NCBI GenBank assembly: GCA_009869945.1
Contig: WIXG01000003.1
Span: forward strand, 62,001-126,000
Direction: 5' to 3'
Source: Mesaphorura yosii
Taxonomy: Eukaryota > Arthropoda > Collembola > Poduromorpha > Tullbergiidae
Length of the DNA stretch: 64,000 bases
The notes under the pieces are model-generated. The model had not been told where the DNA came from and made no database searches. It saw only the letters and a program-made list of their open reading frames with translations. Shown here one piece after another: positions 10,601 through 25,485 of the stretch. Both the position numbers and the translations under genes were made by a program. Within the stretch, counting starts at the first letter, position 1. Each line of letters begins with the position of its first letter.

Positions 10601-13600
10601 AGCAGACAAAATGTAAATGTACCTTTGCACCTTCTGCATTCAGAGCCTCAGCTTTCAGCTGGTCTTGTAATTGTTCGAAACAAGTTGTATTAACTATTTT
10701 GTCATCAGCAGATTGCATTACATGTGCCGGATTGGGAAGCAATGACAATAGCCAGTCGTAATTAATGGTTAGGCTTTGAGTTTGATGATAAGGATAATTC
10801 ACTCAGGCCAAGGCCAGTCACAGTCCCAATCCAAAGTCCAACCGCCACGAGCGAGCATCGCGACGCGTAGCGCGGATTTGGAAGCAAAAGCAGTCTTGCA
10901 GTCTGGACTTTGAACTTGACTCGGGAGTTACTTGAGCTTTTTAGCACACGGCACGGCCTCGGCCTTCGCTGTTAATATGAAGTTAATTAATGCCTTAGCT
11001 TGCCTATTGTTACCACTACCGTGTTGCTCGCTGCTGTCTTGACGTGACGTGGTCTCTGCTACGTGAGACGTGGTGCGACGTGGTATGGTCTACCACATTA
11101 CAAAGTACAGATTAGCTTTCATCATTTTCCCAGCACCAGAAGCAATATGCCATATGCTTAAAGCAATATTAGAGCAATTTACACGTGCGGGTCGTGGGTT
11201 CCGAACTTGAACCTTGTAACCGTCCTTTTACCTTTACTGATATTTAATTGGGAACTGAAACTGAAACTGGGTTATGCGGTGCAAAGTACGGAATGCGACT
11301 CAGCATTAACCAAGGGCATGTGCATGCAACTTAATCCGAGTTCTAGTTATCAAGTATCATAATTTAGCACATGATTTATATTTGCTGGAACTTGTCTTTG
11401 GGATCTGCATCTGTCTTTTGTCTGTCAAGCTGTCTCTTTTCAGTGCCAAAGAAATCGCAAGTACAAAACATCATGCGATTGCATTGCTATTGCCACTGCC
11501 GCTGCCGTCAACTGTGACCCGTACCGCTATGATAAAAAATAAAATTATGATCGCCAATTCTCTCAGCCAAGCCCAGCCACACGTCAAAGTCAAAGTCAAA
11601 AGCAATGTGCTGGTCATGACCAGATCATGCATGCACTTAGCCTCGAGCCTCGCTTCGATTGCCTTCTGTGGCTTGAGTCTGTGTCCATACTTGCTGACGC
11701 GACGCCCGACTGACATGTGATCGATCATGTGAATCATGATCGTGCAAATTGCATACGATTTTAGAGTTCGAGTTTATCACATTTACACAAATCGGTTGCA
11801 TATTTTATTGTATGAACTTTTGTGTCGAGCACCTTTTTGTGCAAAGCACAAATAAAGTCGCGTAGCTCAGGAATAAATTGCGAATTTATTGAAGAATTGT
11901 CTTTTTATTTCATAACACTGAAGTTCAAATTCCTGGACCTTAAACTTTAACCTTGCCTATTGCCCTGCATTTGCGTTGCGTCTCGTGCCTGTCCCAGTTC
12001 CATAATTTGTTAAGCTACTTTTTTTTACAATTGTCACATTCACTGGCTTAACTATGGCTGGGCGTTGAGCAAGAAGAAATAGAAACATGATGGATTTTAT
12101 GGTGGTGTGATTATCATGTGCGTACTCGGATTACGTATGCATAACAAAGTATCACCTAGCTATAATTCGCTAGCGAATTGCTCAGCACAACGCACGCGGC
12201 CTTGAAATTGGTAAAAAGTAAAGGTTACATTTCATGTTTAAGAGTTACGCGAACACGAACGCAATTCTCTTTACTTACATACGGCGCTATGCACACAAGA
12301 CACAAGTGTCATGAATGGTATGGCAAAGCGTATTGTACAACTTTTCCAATTATGTTCAACTTGTTTCGCTTCGCTTCGTGCATTCGCGAAATTGGAATGG
12401 TAAATGATTTGATTCGAAAAATGCAAACAATAGGAGAATGTGATCATCTCGTGCAAGCGACCAAAACTGTGATATCATGTCAGGTTACCTGGCATCGGGC
12501 TGCTACAATTGCAATAACGAACGGATGAAGTCAAGTATCAATTTGGCATGGCATGGCTCGTTAATTTAGTTTAGCAAGACAAGAAGAAAAACGAGGATTT
12601 GATTTCTTTGCACAGCGATTCTTCAAACTTCATGCCTGGCAGGTTCTGGCTCAGGTTAAAGGTAATGGATTCCCGGAGTACGCTTTAAATCTATAATTCA
12701 TGGCTCATGGGAAATATGAAAAGATAAATACTGCCCAGAAATGTCTAAGGTCGACCTCAACCCTGAAACAAAGTGCTCTACAATCAATTGATGAGTGGTG
12801 TGGCCCGCAACTTCCATTTTTATTGTCTATTTTGTTGCTAACTGAATTTAACTGACGTGGACGTGGATATTACGAGTCCGAAGATCAATGAGTGCCACTC
12901 GCATGAGCCCAGAGCTCAGTCAAGCCCAAAGCCAAAGCTTAACGGTCTGACAAGAATAATCTTCGGCAGAATTCGTGCGCGTATGAGGAATGGATGAGTA
13001 GATCACACAATTCATTCATGAAGCGCAGGTAAGCAGCACGTTTGACGTTTGACAGTATTGATTTTTGAACTACTCACCTTCTCACACTTCGCATTACACA
13101 TCGGCCATCCACATTTGGAACATTTATACAGCCCATTCACATTCTGATAGCACCCAAGACAGTATTTTGACTTGTCGAGTGTCTTGCTCTTTCTTGAAAT
13201 TGGTCCAGCAATCAGCGGATTCTCTTGGAGTATGACTTCACCGGGTTCGATGTCACGACTAGCTACAATGTAACGCTCAACACGAGGGCGAGGAATCTGC
13301 GGCGCGCCGGGGCGAGGATGGTGATGGTTTGAGCGGCTGGACCGTCTTCGGAATTCATCGGTACGGACTGCGATTGGGAACTGAAGGTCCTTCGCCGAAA
13401 TTATTGGTGTTGGTTGAGCTGCAACTGATGAAGCCGTGGGTAATACTGGAGACGGTGACCCCGACGCCGAGCGCCTTCCCGTGCTGGCTCGATCGCGGTC
13501 CCTGTCCTCCTCGTCGCTTGCTGTCGTGCTGGAACTCTTGGATGCACTTTCTGTGGTTTTGGCACTGACAAAATTTGAGCTTGGCTTCCCGAAATTTTCT

Positions 13601-14037
13601 GGCATTGAGTAGCAAATGCGTTTTCGTGGTGGTTTTGACATTATCTGCTCGTACGTGATTTTGACTCCGTCATCATCTGTGGTATCCTCGCGGTCTTCGC
13701 CGTCCCTTCGTTTGTTCTTCATTTTGTGGTCGCTGACGCTGGTGTTGCCTGAGTCCTGACGGTCGAGGTCAAGCGACGGCGAGTGAGATGAGTTTGGGTT
13801 CAGGCTGAGCAGCGACGAAAGTAAAAATGAGTTCGACGGCATTATAACTGGGTACTTGCCTCTGTTCGGGTTTGTGCTTGAGCTCGGTGAAATGTCACTG
13901 GGACTGCTGCGATTAGACGACCCGGATCTGCGTCTTTGAACAGTTAAGTCCTCAACTGCATTGTCACTTGAGTTGGAATTGGAATCACTGTGGTGCTCAC
14001 GCTCACCGCAAATTAATGCGCTTTTCACGCCTGCCAT
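7683..14037 (-). CDS. SmydA-like SET and MYND domain protein, 790 aa
   Basis: SMYD-type SET domain protein of the arthropod SmydA group. Exons are 13078-14037, 9079-9527, 8226-8935 and 7683-7936 (2373 nt, phases consistent). Residues 1-250 are disordered and rich in Ser, Arg and Asp. The SET-N part (RDIEPGEVILQENPL) is followed by a MYND zinc finger, CLGCYQ to KCSKCGWPMCNAKCEK, completed across the intron by DHAEFEC. A low-complexity insertion (SHSHHQQQHG, GGGG) interrupts the SET region. Post-SET cysteines are CDCRRC and further CxxxC pairs; the C-terminal half is helical. The usual NHSCxPN motif reads TQDCVPN (about 483-489), and the catalytic Tyr position reads THAFID (Phe 525). Methyltransferase activity is therefore doubtful and a scaffold role is possible. 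The first intron, 9528-13077, is by far the longest in the gene. Confidence 0.88.
9528..13077 (-). other. Long first intron of the SmydA-like gene
   Basis: This 3.55 kb intron has donor gtgagt and acceptor ttttttag. It contains no supported nested gene. It carries a dense ACGTG cluster near 11.04 kb and a short TCAAAG tandem at about 11583-11603. Open frames inside, such as 12178-12528 (+), look random. Confidence 0.7.
11042..11082 (+). promoter_or_regulatory. Cluster of five ACGTG core motifs
   Basis: Five copies of ACGTG start at 11042, 11047, 11061, 11068 and 11078. RCGTG is the known core of bHLH-PAS sites such as the HIF hypoxia element. The cluster is in the first intron of the SmydA-like gene. 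A regulatory role is inference; the stretch could also be a decayed minisatellite. Confidence 0.3.
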
Positions 14038-17000
14038 TGAGTGTTAATAAAGTAACTATGCACTGACTACAGTTCAAAGTATTTCTAAAACTCATAACCA
14101 CAAACTAAGACTAATTACTACAATTAGCGATTCAACTACGCTCAGCTGTTGCTATTGTGCACTGAACTCCAATCTTCTTCGTTGGCTTCATAGAACGAAA
14201 CTGAATCTTTTGTCAAAGTCTCACTAAACCTTTTGTTTAGAGTTCGAGTTCGCGTCTCATCTCGTCTTGTTCGCCTCTGCCTCGACTGAACAACTGAACG
14301 ATGTTGATGGTGTTATTACACTCTAGGCCACAGGCCGACTCGACAGGCGACTCGTGAGTGGGTTCAGTGGGTAGGTTCTAGGTAAAAGTAAAAGGTTCAA
14401 CTTTATCAACTCGTCGTGCTAAAATGGGAAATGTATTGTGTGATATTTCCACCAGAACCAGTCAACAGCAACTGGTGGGTTCAGAGCAGACTAGCAGATT
14501 GACTACACGTTACATGCAGTTAGCAAAGGCAATATATGCTAAAGGTTGAACTTAAGTCGCAAGTCTAACATACGATACGATAAAAGTGTCTATTTTCGTG
14601 GACGCACGACGCGGACGGTGAAAACTGAAACGCAACGCAGAAGCAACAGATTGAACTCTTCTAAGCTCTAAAGCCGAAGCCAAATTCTGGGAATTCTTCC
14701 TGGTTGAGTACGTTCGCGTTCAATTTCGCGTTCTCTACGCTGCGCTGTCGCTGTTGATACTGTTGAGTCTACCAGCCCGCAGTCTGGGTTTTATAACCTC
14801 TTTGTTTTTACTTTCAATACTTACAAAGTGTGAACGCGAGTTGGCAACTGACTGAAGAAGCGATCACGATATTTATGACTACACTTCACCACGATCCACG
14901 ACTGTCTGAAAAGTAAAATTATGTAGGCCACCGTCGAAGTCTTCATGTATTGTATTAATAGCAAATGAAATATCAAAGTAGGAGCAATGAGCACTTCGTT
15001 TGGAGAAACGTCACTGGGAAATGATGATCGTCGCAGTCGATGATGTACAGGTAGGCTACGTAGATCAACTAAATGTATATGTACGGATAACTTGCGGTCA
15101 AGAGAAGTCTGACTAAGCCTCTAAGCAGTAAGCACGAAAAGCAGGAATGGCAAAGGCAAATGGGAATTTGGTCTTTGTCCTCTGGTTGTGTCTCTTGATC
15201 TCTGTGATCAGCACGAAACTCGGCACTGGTTCAGTTCTGCGGCTGTGGCTAGCGGCTTGGCTGGAGCTGGCGACGGACTCGGACTATGGACTTGATTGAA
15301 TCTCATGGACAACTGGTATTTGTAACACAGCATACTTCATACGGCTTAGCAACTAACTACCAGAACCAGTCAGGTCAATATGTATTTGTATATCTACACT
15401 TACGTAATAGTGATGAGGTTTCATGGTAAATTACACGCGACGGGCAATGTTCTGGTCTGTCCTGCCCTGGCCAACTGTTAACTAAACTGACTTCATTGAC
15501 ATGGCATGGCTAATGGCTATGGCTGTAGAGATTATGCGTACTCTCGCTTCTGTATTTTCGTCATTAATATGCTGATAACTCCGCAGCACGGAATGAAATG
15601 CGGAGAAAATCACATAACTTGCTAGTTGACCTGTACGGGCACGACGCGGACAAACATGGCTTATAGACTCTCAAGAGGTGTGTTAAACTTTGAACTTGGT
15701 TGAGTGGTGTTGTTTTGTAAAATACGTTGACGTACATGCACACACACGTCCACACGGAGCACTGATAAGCAACAGTCCCGCGCGGCCAGCGACCATCTCA
15801 TCAAAACAGTCATAAAAGTAAGTAGTGCTCGATGGTTCACTGGTCACGACTCGCGAGTCCAGGCTGATTAGGAGGTACTGAATGAGTAATTTGTAATTAG
15901 TTGATAGTTGTCCATCACCTTCTGTCCGATTCTATGAATCTACGCATTTCGCATTGCGCGTAAGTTCTTATACTCTTCTTACCTTCTTATCGAAACATCA
16001 TTGTAATCCAGCCACCGGACCCATCCCCATCATCAATAGGCGACTTTTAGTCTTATCTTAATTCCTGTGTAAATAAACGTAGCACAGCGACAGCGCAATG
16101 CAGCAGCGGCCAGTCTAAACATACGGCGTGCTTGATTGGGATCATGATCATAAGAGCAGTGCATGGTAATTATCAAACCATACCAAGTGACCGGAGACCG
16201 GCTGATTCAGTATCAGCAAGCAATGAATCGCCGCCTTGTCCCAATAAAACGTTCTCCGGACGCGTGTACTTGAATTGATAGGACTTTTCCACATTTCAAC
16301 CCAGCGCACCAAACACAGATGTTCTCGTGGCCATGCATTACAGACATGAAGTGGAAAACTGGATCACGAAACCATTTCTTGAGTAGTTGGAGCGTAAAAT
16401 GTAAAAATACTGGTCGGTCGAAGACCGATGGTCGAGGTCATAAATTTCCGTGCGATGATGTGAGCTCGAGCTGCCTGTCGTGAGAGTGTCACGTAGTTCG
16501 CAATTATGAGAAAATGACTAAATGACAGTTAGACAACAGTATTGTGAAAATAAAGTTAAGGTGCGAAGTCCATCAAGGCTGATTTGCATTTTGTTAATTG
16601 CGTCCCACTTCTTCCTCCTCGTGCGGTGCGCTTCGTCGATGCTGGACCGGGCCTTTGTACCGTTCAATGTCTAATGGCAGAGAAAAAAGGAACTGTTCTT
16701 ACGCAGTTCGCACCTTCTTGCCTTGCAGAAGAGGAAAAATGAAAATGCATAAATGGTGGAGCTATAAACTTGATAATTACTCAACAATAACTTGATAGCT
16801 ACACTTTTACTATGCGGCTCCATGATACATGTGATTTGATTAGAAATTACGTTTTATTGCCAAATCAGTTTCAGCTTCAGCAAGCCAAGTACAAGTATTA
16901 AGTACACGTGAACTTTGGACACACGAGTCTGTATTTTTTGAAACGAATGAATGTGGGTTTAAAGTACAGACGGCAATCGCAATCACGAAAACAGAGCAAT

Positions 17001-17791
17001 TGTAAATAAAGTCAACAACTAATTTATCTCTTATAGCCAGCTGTGCCAGCAGTGTAATATTAGTTATTAGTTTGCGTCTTCTACCATTGCACAGCTAGTT
17101 CAGCGACGACGATGACATGCTACTCTTGTAAAAAATGAACTTCGTCCATGCCTTAATTAATGTGGAATTTGACCCCGCTTCCTTCGTATACGACGACTAA
17201 GGATAAAACTCTTCCTATTAATTACGCTATGATGTTATGAATTCAATGTTACATACAGACAGAATGACGTAAGTCGGGTAGTAATCTAAATCCCTTCAAA
17301 GTGTTAGTGTTTATGTTGACATTGCATAAAATCTAACAGGAATATAAAAAATCATTCTGCGCCTTGTTGATTAGAAAGGTCAATGGGGTAAGCAGGTTTC
17401 AAGTATCGCCTCGCCACGAGAAGGGCTGTGGGCTCGTCATCATAAAATCCCTAAAGAGACGAGACTCACTTTTGTCACTCACCACTCACTTTAACAGTTC
17501 CTCAACACTTTTCCCAAAATATAAACTACATAAACCATGGCAAAGAATCAAGTTCCTATCCTGAGAAATTGATACTAATGACGATGCTGATGACGACAAT
17601 ACGTGTACACGTGGAGCTAATGGCTAATCTCAGTTTGTTTACAGTCTACAGCTTTTTGTTAGTCTAGCGCACTAGCCATAGTCACATCGTTTTAATTAGG
17701 TTCTACCTCACAAGCTTAAACTGCTTACCCGCTGTGGCAGAAATTGCTCAACGTTGTGCTTTTTGTTTACTTCTTAATTTAGTTTAGTTGT
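14038..17791. other. Intergenic stretch of 3.75 kb without a supported gene
   Basis: This is the upstream region of the SmydA-like gene and the region downstream of the SmydA pseudogene. I saw only short, unsupported open frames, and no domain or conserved RNA gene. Confidence 0.5.
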
Positions 17792-20449
17792 TTAATCAGT
17801 CTCAGTCTCTTCCGAGTTCTCATCCACCTCGAAAATGGTCGAAAATCGCTTTGCATTTGGGAATCTCGGTGCTGAAACGTGTACGACTGGTACAGAACCT
17901 GCTTTTAGTAAAAATGAAGCAAGCACGCTTCTAAAATGATCCACCGTCGCGCGTGCAACCTTCTGAATGTAATTATTACACCCCAAAAGTGTTCCAAGCT
18001 TGTATTCGAGGCTTTTCGCTGGCTCTAGAAGAAGAATCTTCCGCCCTCCTGTAGAAGCCGAATGTGGAAGCCAAGATGTGATTTAATCAGAACGTAGTCT
18101 TGATGATGCCATGCTTTGCAAATGAGGCATGTTATGGCCTGAACCAGATAGTTGATAGCCATCCCCGGACTAAGTTATGGCCTGGATGTAAGGCGTGCAC
18201 TGTCTCCAGCAGCTGCTGCGAATATCTGTACAAGGTAACCACATACAGCGTCTCGCTGTTGGGTCCACTCGGGTTGTAGTGGTACTGGCTTATAAATTTG
18301 CACAAATACGCCTCGATCAGTTGAAACCGGACACGCGTGAGAGTCTAGTGATTTTTATGGACCGTGAAGCGAGCGTGTGTCTTCAGGAACCGATCATATC
18401 GAGATATGATCTTGATAATGTTGATCTCGGATTTTGCATATGTCATGATGCTTCGAATTTCTTCGATGATTTTGGTCACGATGTCCTGCGCCACAGCATT
18501 TGCGATTTCCCGACCGCATGAACTGTCGCCGTACCGGCAAATCCATATCGTGCAGTCTTGCGCCGGGAGGAAGTTCGGAATCCAAGTCCAAGATCGGAAT
18601 TTGATTGCAGTCATTCCCCTGCCAAACTCAGTTGGATCTCTACATCTCTGACAAAAAAATGTTTCATGCGTCGATAATTGCAGACATTGTCTCCTTCGGG
18701 GCGTGTTTTAGAAAATGTCAACGTAGATTCTTGTAATGACTTCTCAAGCCCGAATCAGAACCGATGTCCGGACTTGGATTTGACAATCAGCGTATTTCAC
18801 ATTCATTCCTTGCACAGGGGCAATCGCTTCGTCCGTTGAAATGGACCAGTACGTGTTCGGGCTGCAGCTGTGTGACATGAAGCTCGTTCTTGGGAAAATG
18901 TGGACAGCGTACCTGTTTTGTGGGAATTATTAAAGTCAGTTAATTTATCAAGGCAATCATTACATTGTGGCAAATTGCGAAAAATGTCATTGAATTCATT
19001 TTGGTTTTTTAATCACTATCCCTTCCAATGAAATTGTAGAGTGACATAATATCCATGAATTGATAGCTCAGCTTGAGCTCTTTTCCTGTGAAATGATCTC
19101 ATCCTCTTTGTTAATTGTTTCTAAGCTAGCTATGCTGTGACTGCACCGTATCAGTTGTTACGCGCATGTAACAATCCGAGATGCTAAAGTTCAGTGTTCA
19201 GTTGGCCGGAGTTCATTTTGGGCTTACATTGAACCGGAATTAGTCAATGCTCTTATTAAACATCGCTGCAATTAGGCTGACAGACTACAGAATAATGGAA
19301 ATTGTCACAGAGTGGTAAACAACATGACATACGATAGGCCGATTCCATTAACCGCTGATACCACTTCCATTATGTCGCTGCTGTTATGTTAAAGTACAAT
19401 TCACACAAAGGGCGATAACAGACGACATTAACATTTGTTTCAAATTCAAAGGTTTCTCTTTCCGAAGTACAAAGTTCAGCATTCATTTAGTCATTAAGAG
19501 CAAACTTACAGCCCACATGAAATCCACACGTGGACTTCGTCAGCGATAAAGTGAAACATGATTTCAGGCAGACAAATCACAATGGAAGTGCAAAGTCCGC
19601 TTTGATTGATTGCGCAATGCCAATTAGTTCGCGATACGATAATCATGTTTACCTTATCGAGTCGACTTTCAACATTCGGAAGCTACCCTCCTCCAACGAA
19701 TTAATTTTCAGGAGTCTTAGCGTATTTTTAATGACCTCCGAATCAAACTGCCTTAAACCGCAACGGTCTTGAATGAACACGACCGCTTGAGATACGAATT
19801 TCTAGTGGCTGGAACTCGAAACTTTGGGGCACTATGTCTTCAGCTTAGTGATCACGTCCTCTCTGCCGTGATTCGTCACGAAGCAAAAGGCAACGCAGAA
19901 GCAAAATGAGTTGGTACTCCATTGAGTCAGTGAAAAGTGAGGGAAAGATAACACTCGCAGCAAATACTTCGCATTCGAAGTCAGCGTGTAAAGCAACCTG
20001 GAACATTTTAAAGCCAGGCATAAAACCGGCACGACAATTTACCAGAGGAAATCATTTGCTTTAAACTTTACCACTTCGCATTCTGAGGAGAATAAATACC
20101 ACCCACACTTGCTACATTTGTACCGCCCATCCACAATTTCATAACATGCCAGACAGATTTTGTTAAGTCCATTTCCGGCCGAATATGGACTTGGGTCCGA
20201 CAATATTGACGTCTCTCTGAAGATCAGTTCACCTTGACGAATATCTCGCGCAGCTTCGTAGTAGAATTTTCCACTTTGGATATCATATTTTGCGATTGCT
20301 GGAAAACAATCGCTTTTGTGGCGTTCCTTGTCTTCAACTAAATGCTTGCTGGTACAGTAAAATGTTTCGAAGCAGTCAGAACAGGTTAATTCAGACGAGC
20401 TGTTACAAACCGCACAAACTCCCATGTTGGTGATACACGTCTGGAACAT
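17792..20449 (-). pseudogene. Second SmydA-like SET/MYND gene, disrupted by in-frame stops
   Basis: The exon traces are 20072-20449, about 19856-19997, 19653-19801, about 18130-18912 and 17792-18048. The N terminus has a classic MYND finger (CAVCNSSSELTCSDC, then YC...H...H...C), then SET-N (ARDIRQGELIFRE) and a second finger (CLACYEIVDGRYKCSKCGW). The SET core keeps SHSCSPNTY. Downstream, the reading frame runs IRA-stop-EVITRIYVDIF-stop-NTPRRRQCL, with TGA at 18744-18746 and TAA at 18708-18710, while similarity continues on both sides. About 15-20 residues and a compatible splice phase are missing between the second and third exons. The donor after HPGHNLVRG reads gatggc instead of GT. A C-terminal exon with KILLLEPAKSLEYKLG is still open. 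It is best read as a young pseudogene; assembly error is the alternative. Confidence 0.75.
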
Positions 20450-21365
20450 TTCTATCCAAAATAGGCAGAAAAAGACTTCCAGTGAGATTGATGGACATCA
20501 TCCGTGTTTCAGGGTTCAGATCAGTCCTTGCGACTGTGCCATCAAAATCGTGAACATGGACATGGACAAAAGGCTAACGGCTCGGCTGGTGTGATGATGT
20601 GCATTCATTCATAATTTTATCTCCTATTTCGTAGTGGCGAATTATTTGCACTCGTAAGCATAAGCAGAATTTGGAATGTAGGCCGTGAAAGAAACGTCGA
20701 GTCACGAAGTTTGAGTTTTGTCCTTTTTCTAAAAATAAAATAATGAGAATTCTTAAAGAGGCTGCATAAAAACAAGAAAAGACGAAAAAATGATGCCTTT
20801 TTTTTAGTACAATTACAAGAAACCATTGCTATAAAAATGATAACAAATTAGCTGAATGCCTCTGAGGGATAATGGGAATTTTCATCGTGAAAGACGTAAA
20901 GGCATTTTGCGACGTCCGGCGGTTAATGGCTCTCTTACTACGAATACGTGAGTAAAGTAATTAGCCAAAAATTTAATCATAAAAACTACGCCATAATTAG
21001 TCTTCTCACAATTTGAGGATTCTGCCGTATGGGATCGATAAAATGATAGAAGAGAACTGCCATCTCATCAATCTCAGGCCAGGCCGTCAGGCAAGGCAAG
21101 CCAGAAAAACGACTCTCTCCAGTTGTCCACCCATGGAAACATTTTGAGCCAGTTGGGCGGGAGGATATGAACATCATTGCTAACATCGATTACTGAGGAA
21201 TTTCTTTAAGAATCTTTGAACAAGCACAGCACGTCTAGCGCGTCACCTATCATTCATCCTCAATATGGATGTGACTTGCATCATTGATTATTGGTCACAT
21301 TGTTGGGGTTAGGTGGATAGACATAAGGTATCGAGTACCGACTATTAATAATATTAGGGTAGACA
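20450..21365. other. Divergent intergenic region, no supported gene
   Basis: This region lies between the 5' end of the SmydA pseudogene and the start of the LRRC51 gene on the opposite strand. It probably holds both promoters. No clear element was recognised. Confidence 0.45.
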
Positions 21366-22579
21366 ATGGACACACGTCTTAGAGTGGCGGAGGCCGTTCG
21401 GGCAGCTGCCATCAGACCATCTCTCCTTCAGACTACCGTTGACACAATCAAAGCAGGCATCAAACTTGACGACGCTGAGATTCGAGCTAGAATCGCGGAA
21501 CATGAAGCTGCAGAGAAGAAGAGGCAAGCCAAAGCCAAGAAGAAGAGGACGACCCGCCACCGTCGCACAGTAGCTATTGAGAAACAGCCCAGCCTTGAAG
21601 GTGGGAGCGATAAGCCTGAGAGAACATATCGAGCACTGGACGAGCGTCGATTTGGGTTGGTGCTTCCTTCTCCTCAGCACCAGTTCACGACAGAATCTGA
21701 ACGGTTCATTTATCCAGAAGCGCCACCACTGGACATCTCCTTTACTCTGATAAGCAATACAGAAGGTAATCAATCACGGGATTTCGTTAACCACTGTGGC
21801 TTTCAGTAACACTAATTTAACAAACATGCTTCCCAGAAATTCTCACCGTGCCTGAGCAGCCTCAAGCTCGAAGAAGCCAGAAGCAACCCAGCAAAACAAT
21901 TGACAATCGTTACTTTACGTCAGCCCTTCGACTCAGGTATAATGCAATCGGCAGTTTCGATGGATTTATCAACACGATGTACAAGATATTGGAGCCAGGC
22001 CCACTTGGATTATGCTGGCTTGACTTGAGCTTCAATAACATCGACTGTTTAGACGAAGATGTTAGTTTACACTGATAAATTCTGACGACTGACCTTGATT
22101 TACTAGGAGTCTTCAGTGCTACGTTGATTCTAAATCTGTGGTTCTTTTCTTTTCGCAGACTTTTATTCAGCTGCCCAATTTGCGAATTTTGTACCTGCAC
22201 GTGAATCGAATTGAGAACATGTTGGAAGTCAGAAAGTTACGATCGCTTTCGTCATTACATACGCTCACACTGCATGTAGGTTGGGCTTTGTATTCGTGTT
22301 CGAAATGGAGTGACTCAGGACTCTGAATTACGATTTCAGGGAAATCCGATCGAACAAGATGAGGCGTATCGAATAACCGTCTTGTACGACATGCCGCATT
22401 TAAAGAAGTTGGACTACTTCCCCGTCACAAAGTCAGATAAGGCAGATTGTTCTCGTCTGGGCGCACGTTACGAGAAGCATTGGGCGAAGAAACATGCTCA
22501 GGTCATGGGGTCGGCTCAAGAAAGAAATGGGAAAGTCATTAACAGCAAGGATGATGGCAAAAGCCTTGCCTTGCGTTAG
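21366..22579 (+). CDS. LRRC51: Leucine-rich repeat protein, LRRC51 orthologue, 326 aa
   Basis: Exons are 21366-21765, 21837-22060, 22159-22275 and 22340-22579, all in phase. Diagnostic segments of the LRRC51 family appear in order: EAPPLDISF near the end of exon 1, the repeat units LCWLDLSFNNIDCLD, LRILYLHVNRI and LHTLTLHGNPIEQDEAYR, and the C-terminal LKKLDYFPVTKSDKADC. The first about 100 residues are a basic, coiled-coil-like extension (AAEKKRQAKAKKKRTTRHRR) that precedes the conserved part. LRRC51 is a small cytoplasmic LRR protein, the LRTOMT1 product in mammals, and its biochemical role is not settled. The gene is convergent with the mannosidase gene, with about 190 bp between the stop codons. 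Confidence 0.85.
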
Positions 22580-22769
22580 GTATGAGGTTAGAATCTATTC
22601 ACACCAATTTCGGCACGGCTTACCAAAATTTGTTGCAGTCTAAGTATTTTAGACCAAATTCTGTACGAATGTGTATTTATATGGATAAAGTGGCGCATTT
22701 GCAAATCATAATTTTTGTCTAACTTTAATTCACCAAGGTTCTTTTGTCCGATTTTTGCTGTTCATGGAG

Positions 22770-24663
<1,894 letters not shown>

Positions 24664-25485
24664 GGTGATGAGATGATTTAGCTCGTGTCCCAGTCTCGAC
24701 TCTCGACAGCCGACTATCTGGACCTTCTTCTGAATTCTGCATATTTATTGCGCTTTATGCAGAATTAATGCTTTTCGCTTATGCAAGAATCACTTCATAA
24801 TTAAACAGTCATTAGGCATGCACTCGGAATTAATGCGATGCTACTTTTTTGCTGATATTTGCAATCGCAATACACGAAACGAAAAGTGAGAGAAGGCGGT
24901 TATCATCGATATGATCGCCTGCTCAAGTGCTTTGTTATGCTGTGCGTGACAGTGGACATTAGGAATAACAATTTCATAAATGTCGTGTCGCGAGATACAG
25001 GGTCAGGTCAGGCCGGGCCCAGCGTGTCATGAACTCAAGTGCGCGTAAGGTAACGCGGATTAGCCAAAGTCAAGTGCACGCACTCATCAGTGTGAGAAAA
25101 GAGAACCAAACTGATTACAGAATCATGGGACTCGGCAGAGATCGGCCAGTTCCCCAGCACTGGGACAATGAAAAATTTCCCATCCACAGAATTGTACTAC
25201 GTGAAGTGTATCGTCACGCATTGCACTAGCGTTAGCTATCGTTTATTCAAGAGTTCTTGTGCAGTTTATCATTTACATTGCACGATTGTATTTGGTTCGA
25301 AAACTAGGAATTACGAGTTCAAAAAATGTGAGATTAACACGATTACCAAGTACTTGGTTAAGCATGGCAAATGAGTAGAATTTCGAAGGGAAGAAGAGCA
25401 CATAAAAGACCGATTAATAGCCCAAAAGTCAAAAGCATGGTAAGTTTTAATAAGGGAAGGAAGAGTAACCTAGTTAACTAAGGAA
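24664..25485. other. Intergenic region between mannosidase and zinc-finger genes
   Basis: This is the promoter side of the mannosidase gene and the 3' side of the zinc-finger gene. No gene is supported. Confidence 0.45.

Noticed and set aside
12178-12528. Plus-strand 116-codon open frame in the SmydA intron
   Set aside because: It has no recognisable content and lies inside an intron on the other strand.
18744-18746. TGA in the SmydA copy as a possible selenocysteine codon
   Set aside because: The family uses Gly at this point (GEVIT), a TAA stop follows 33 bp later, and splice sites are also damaged. Gene decay explains all of it.
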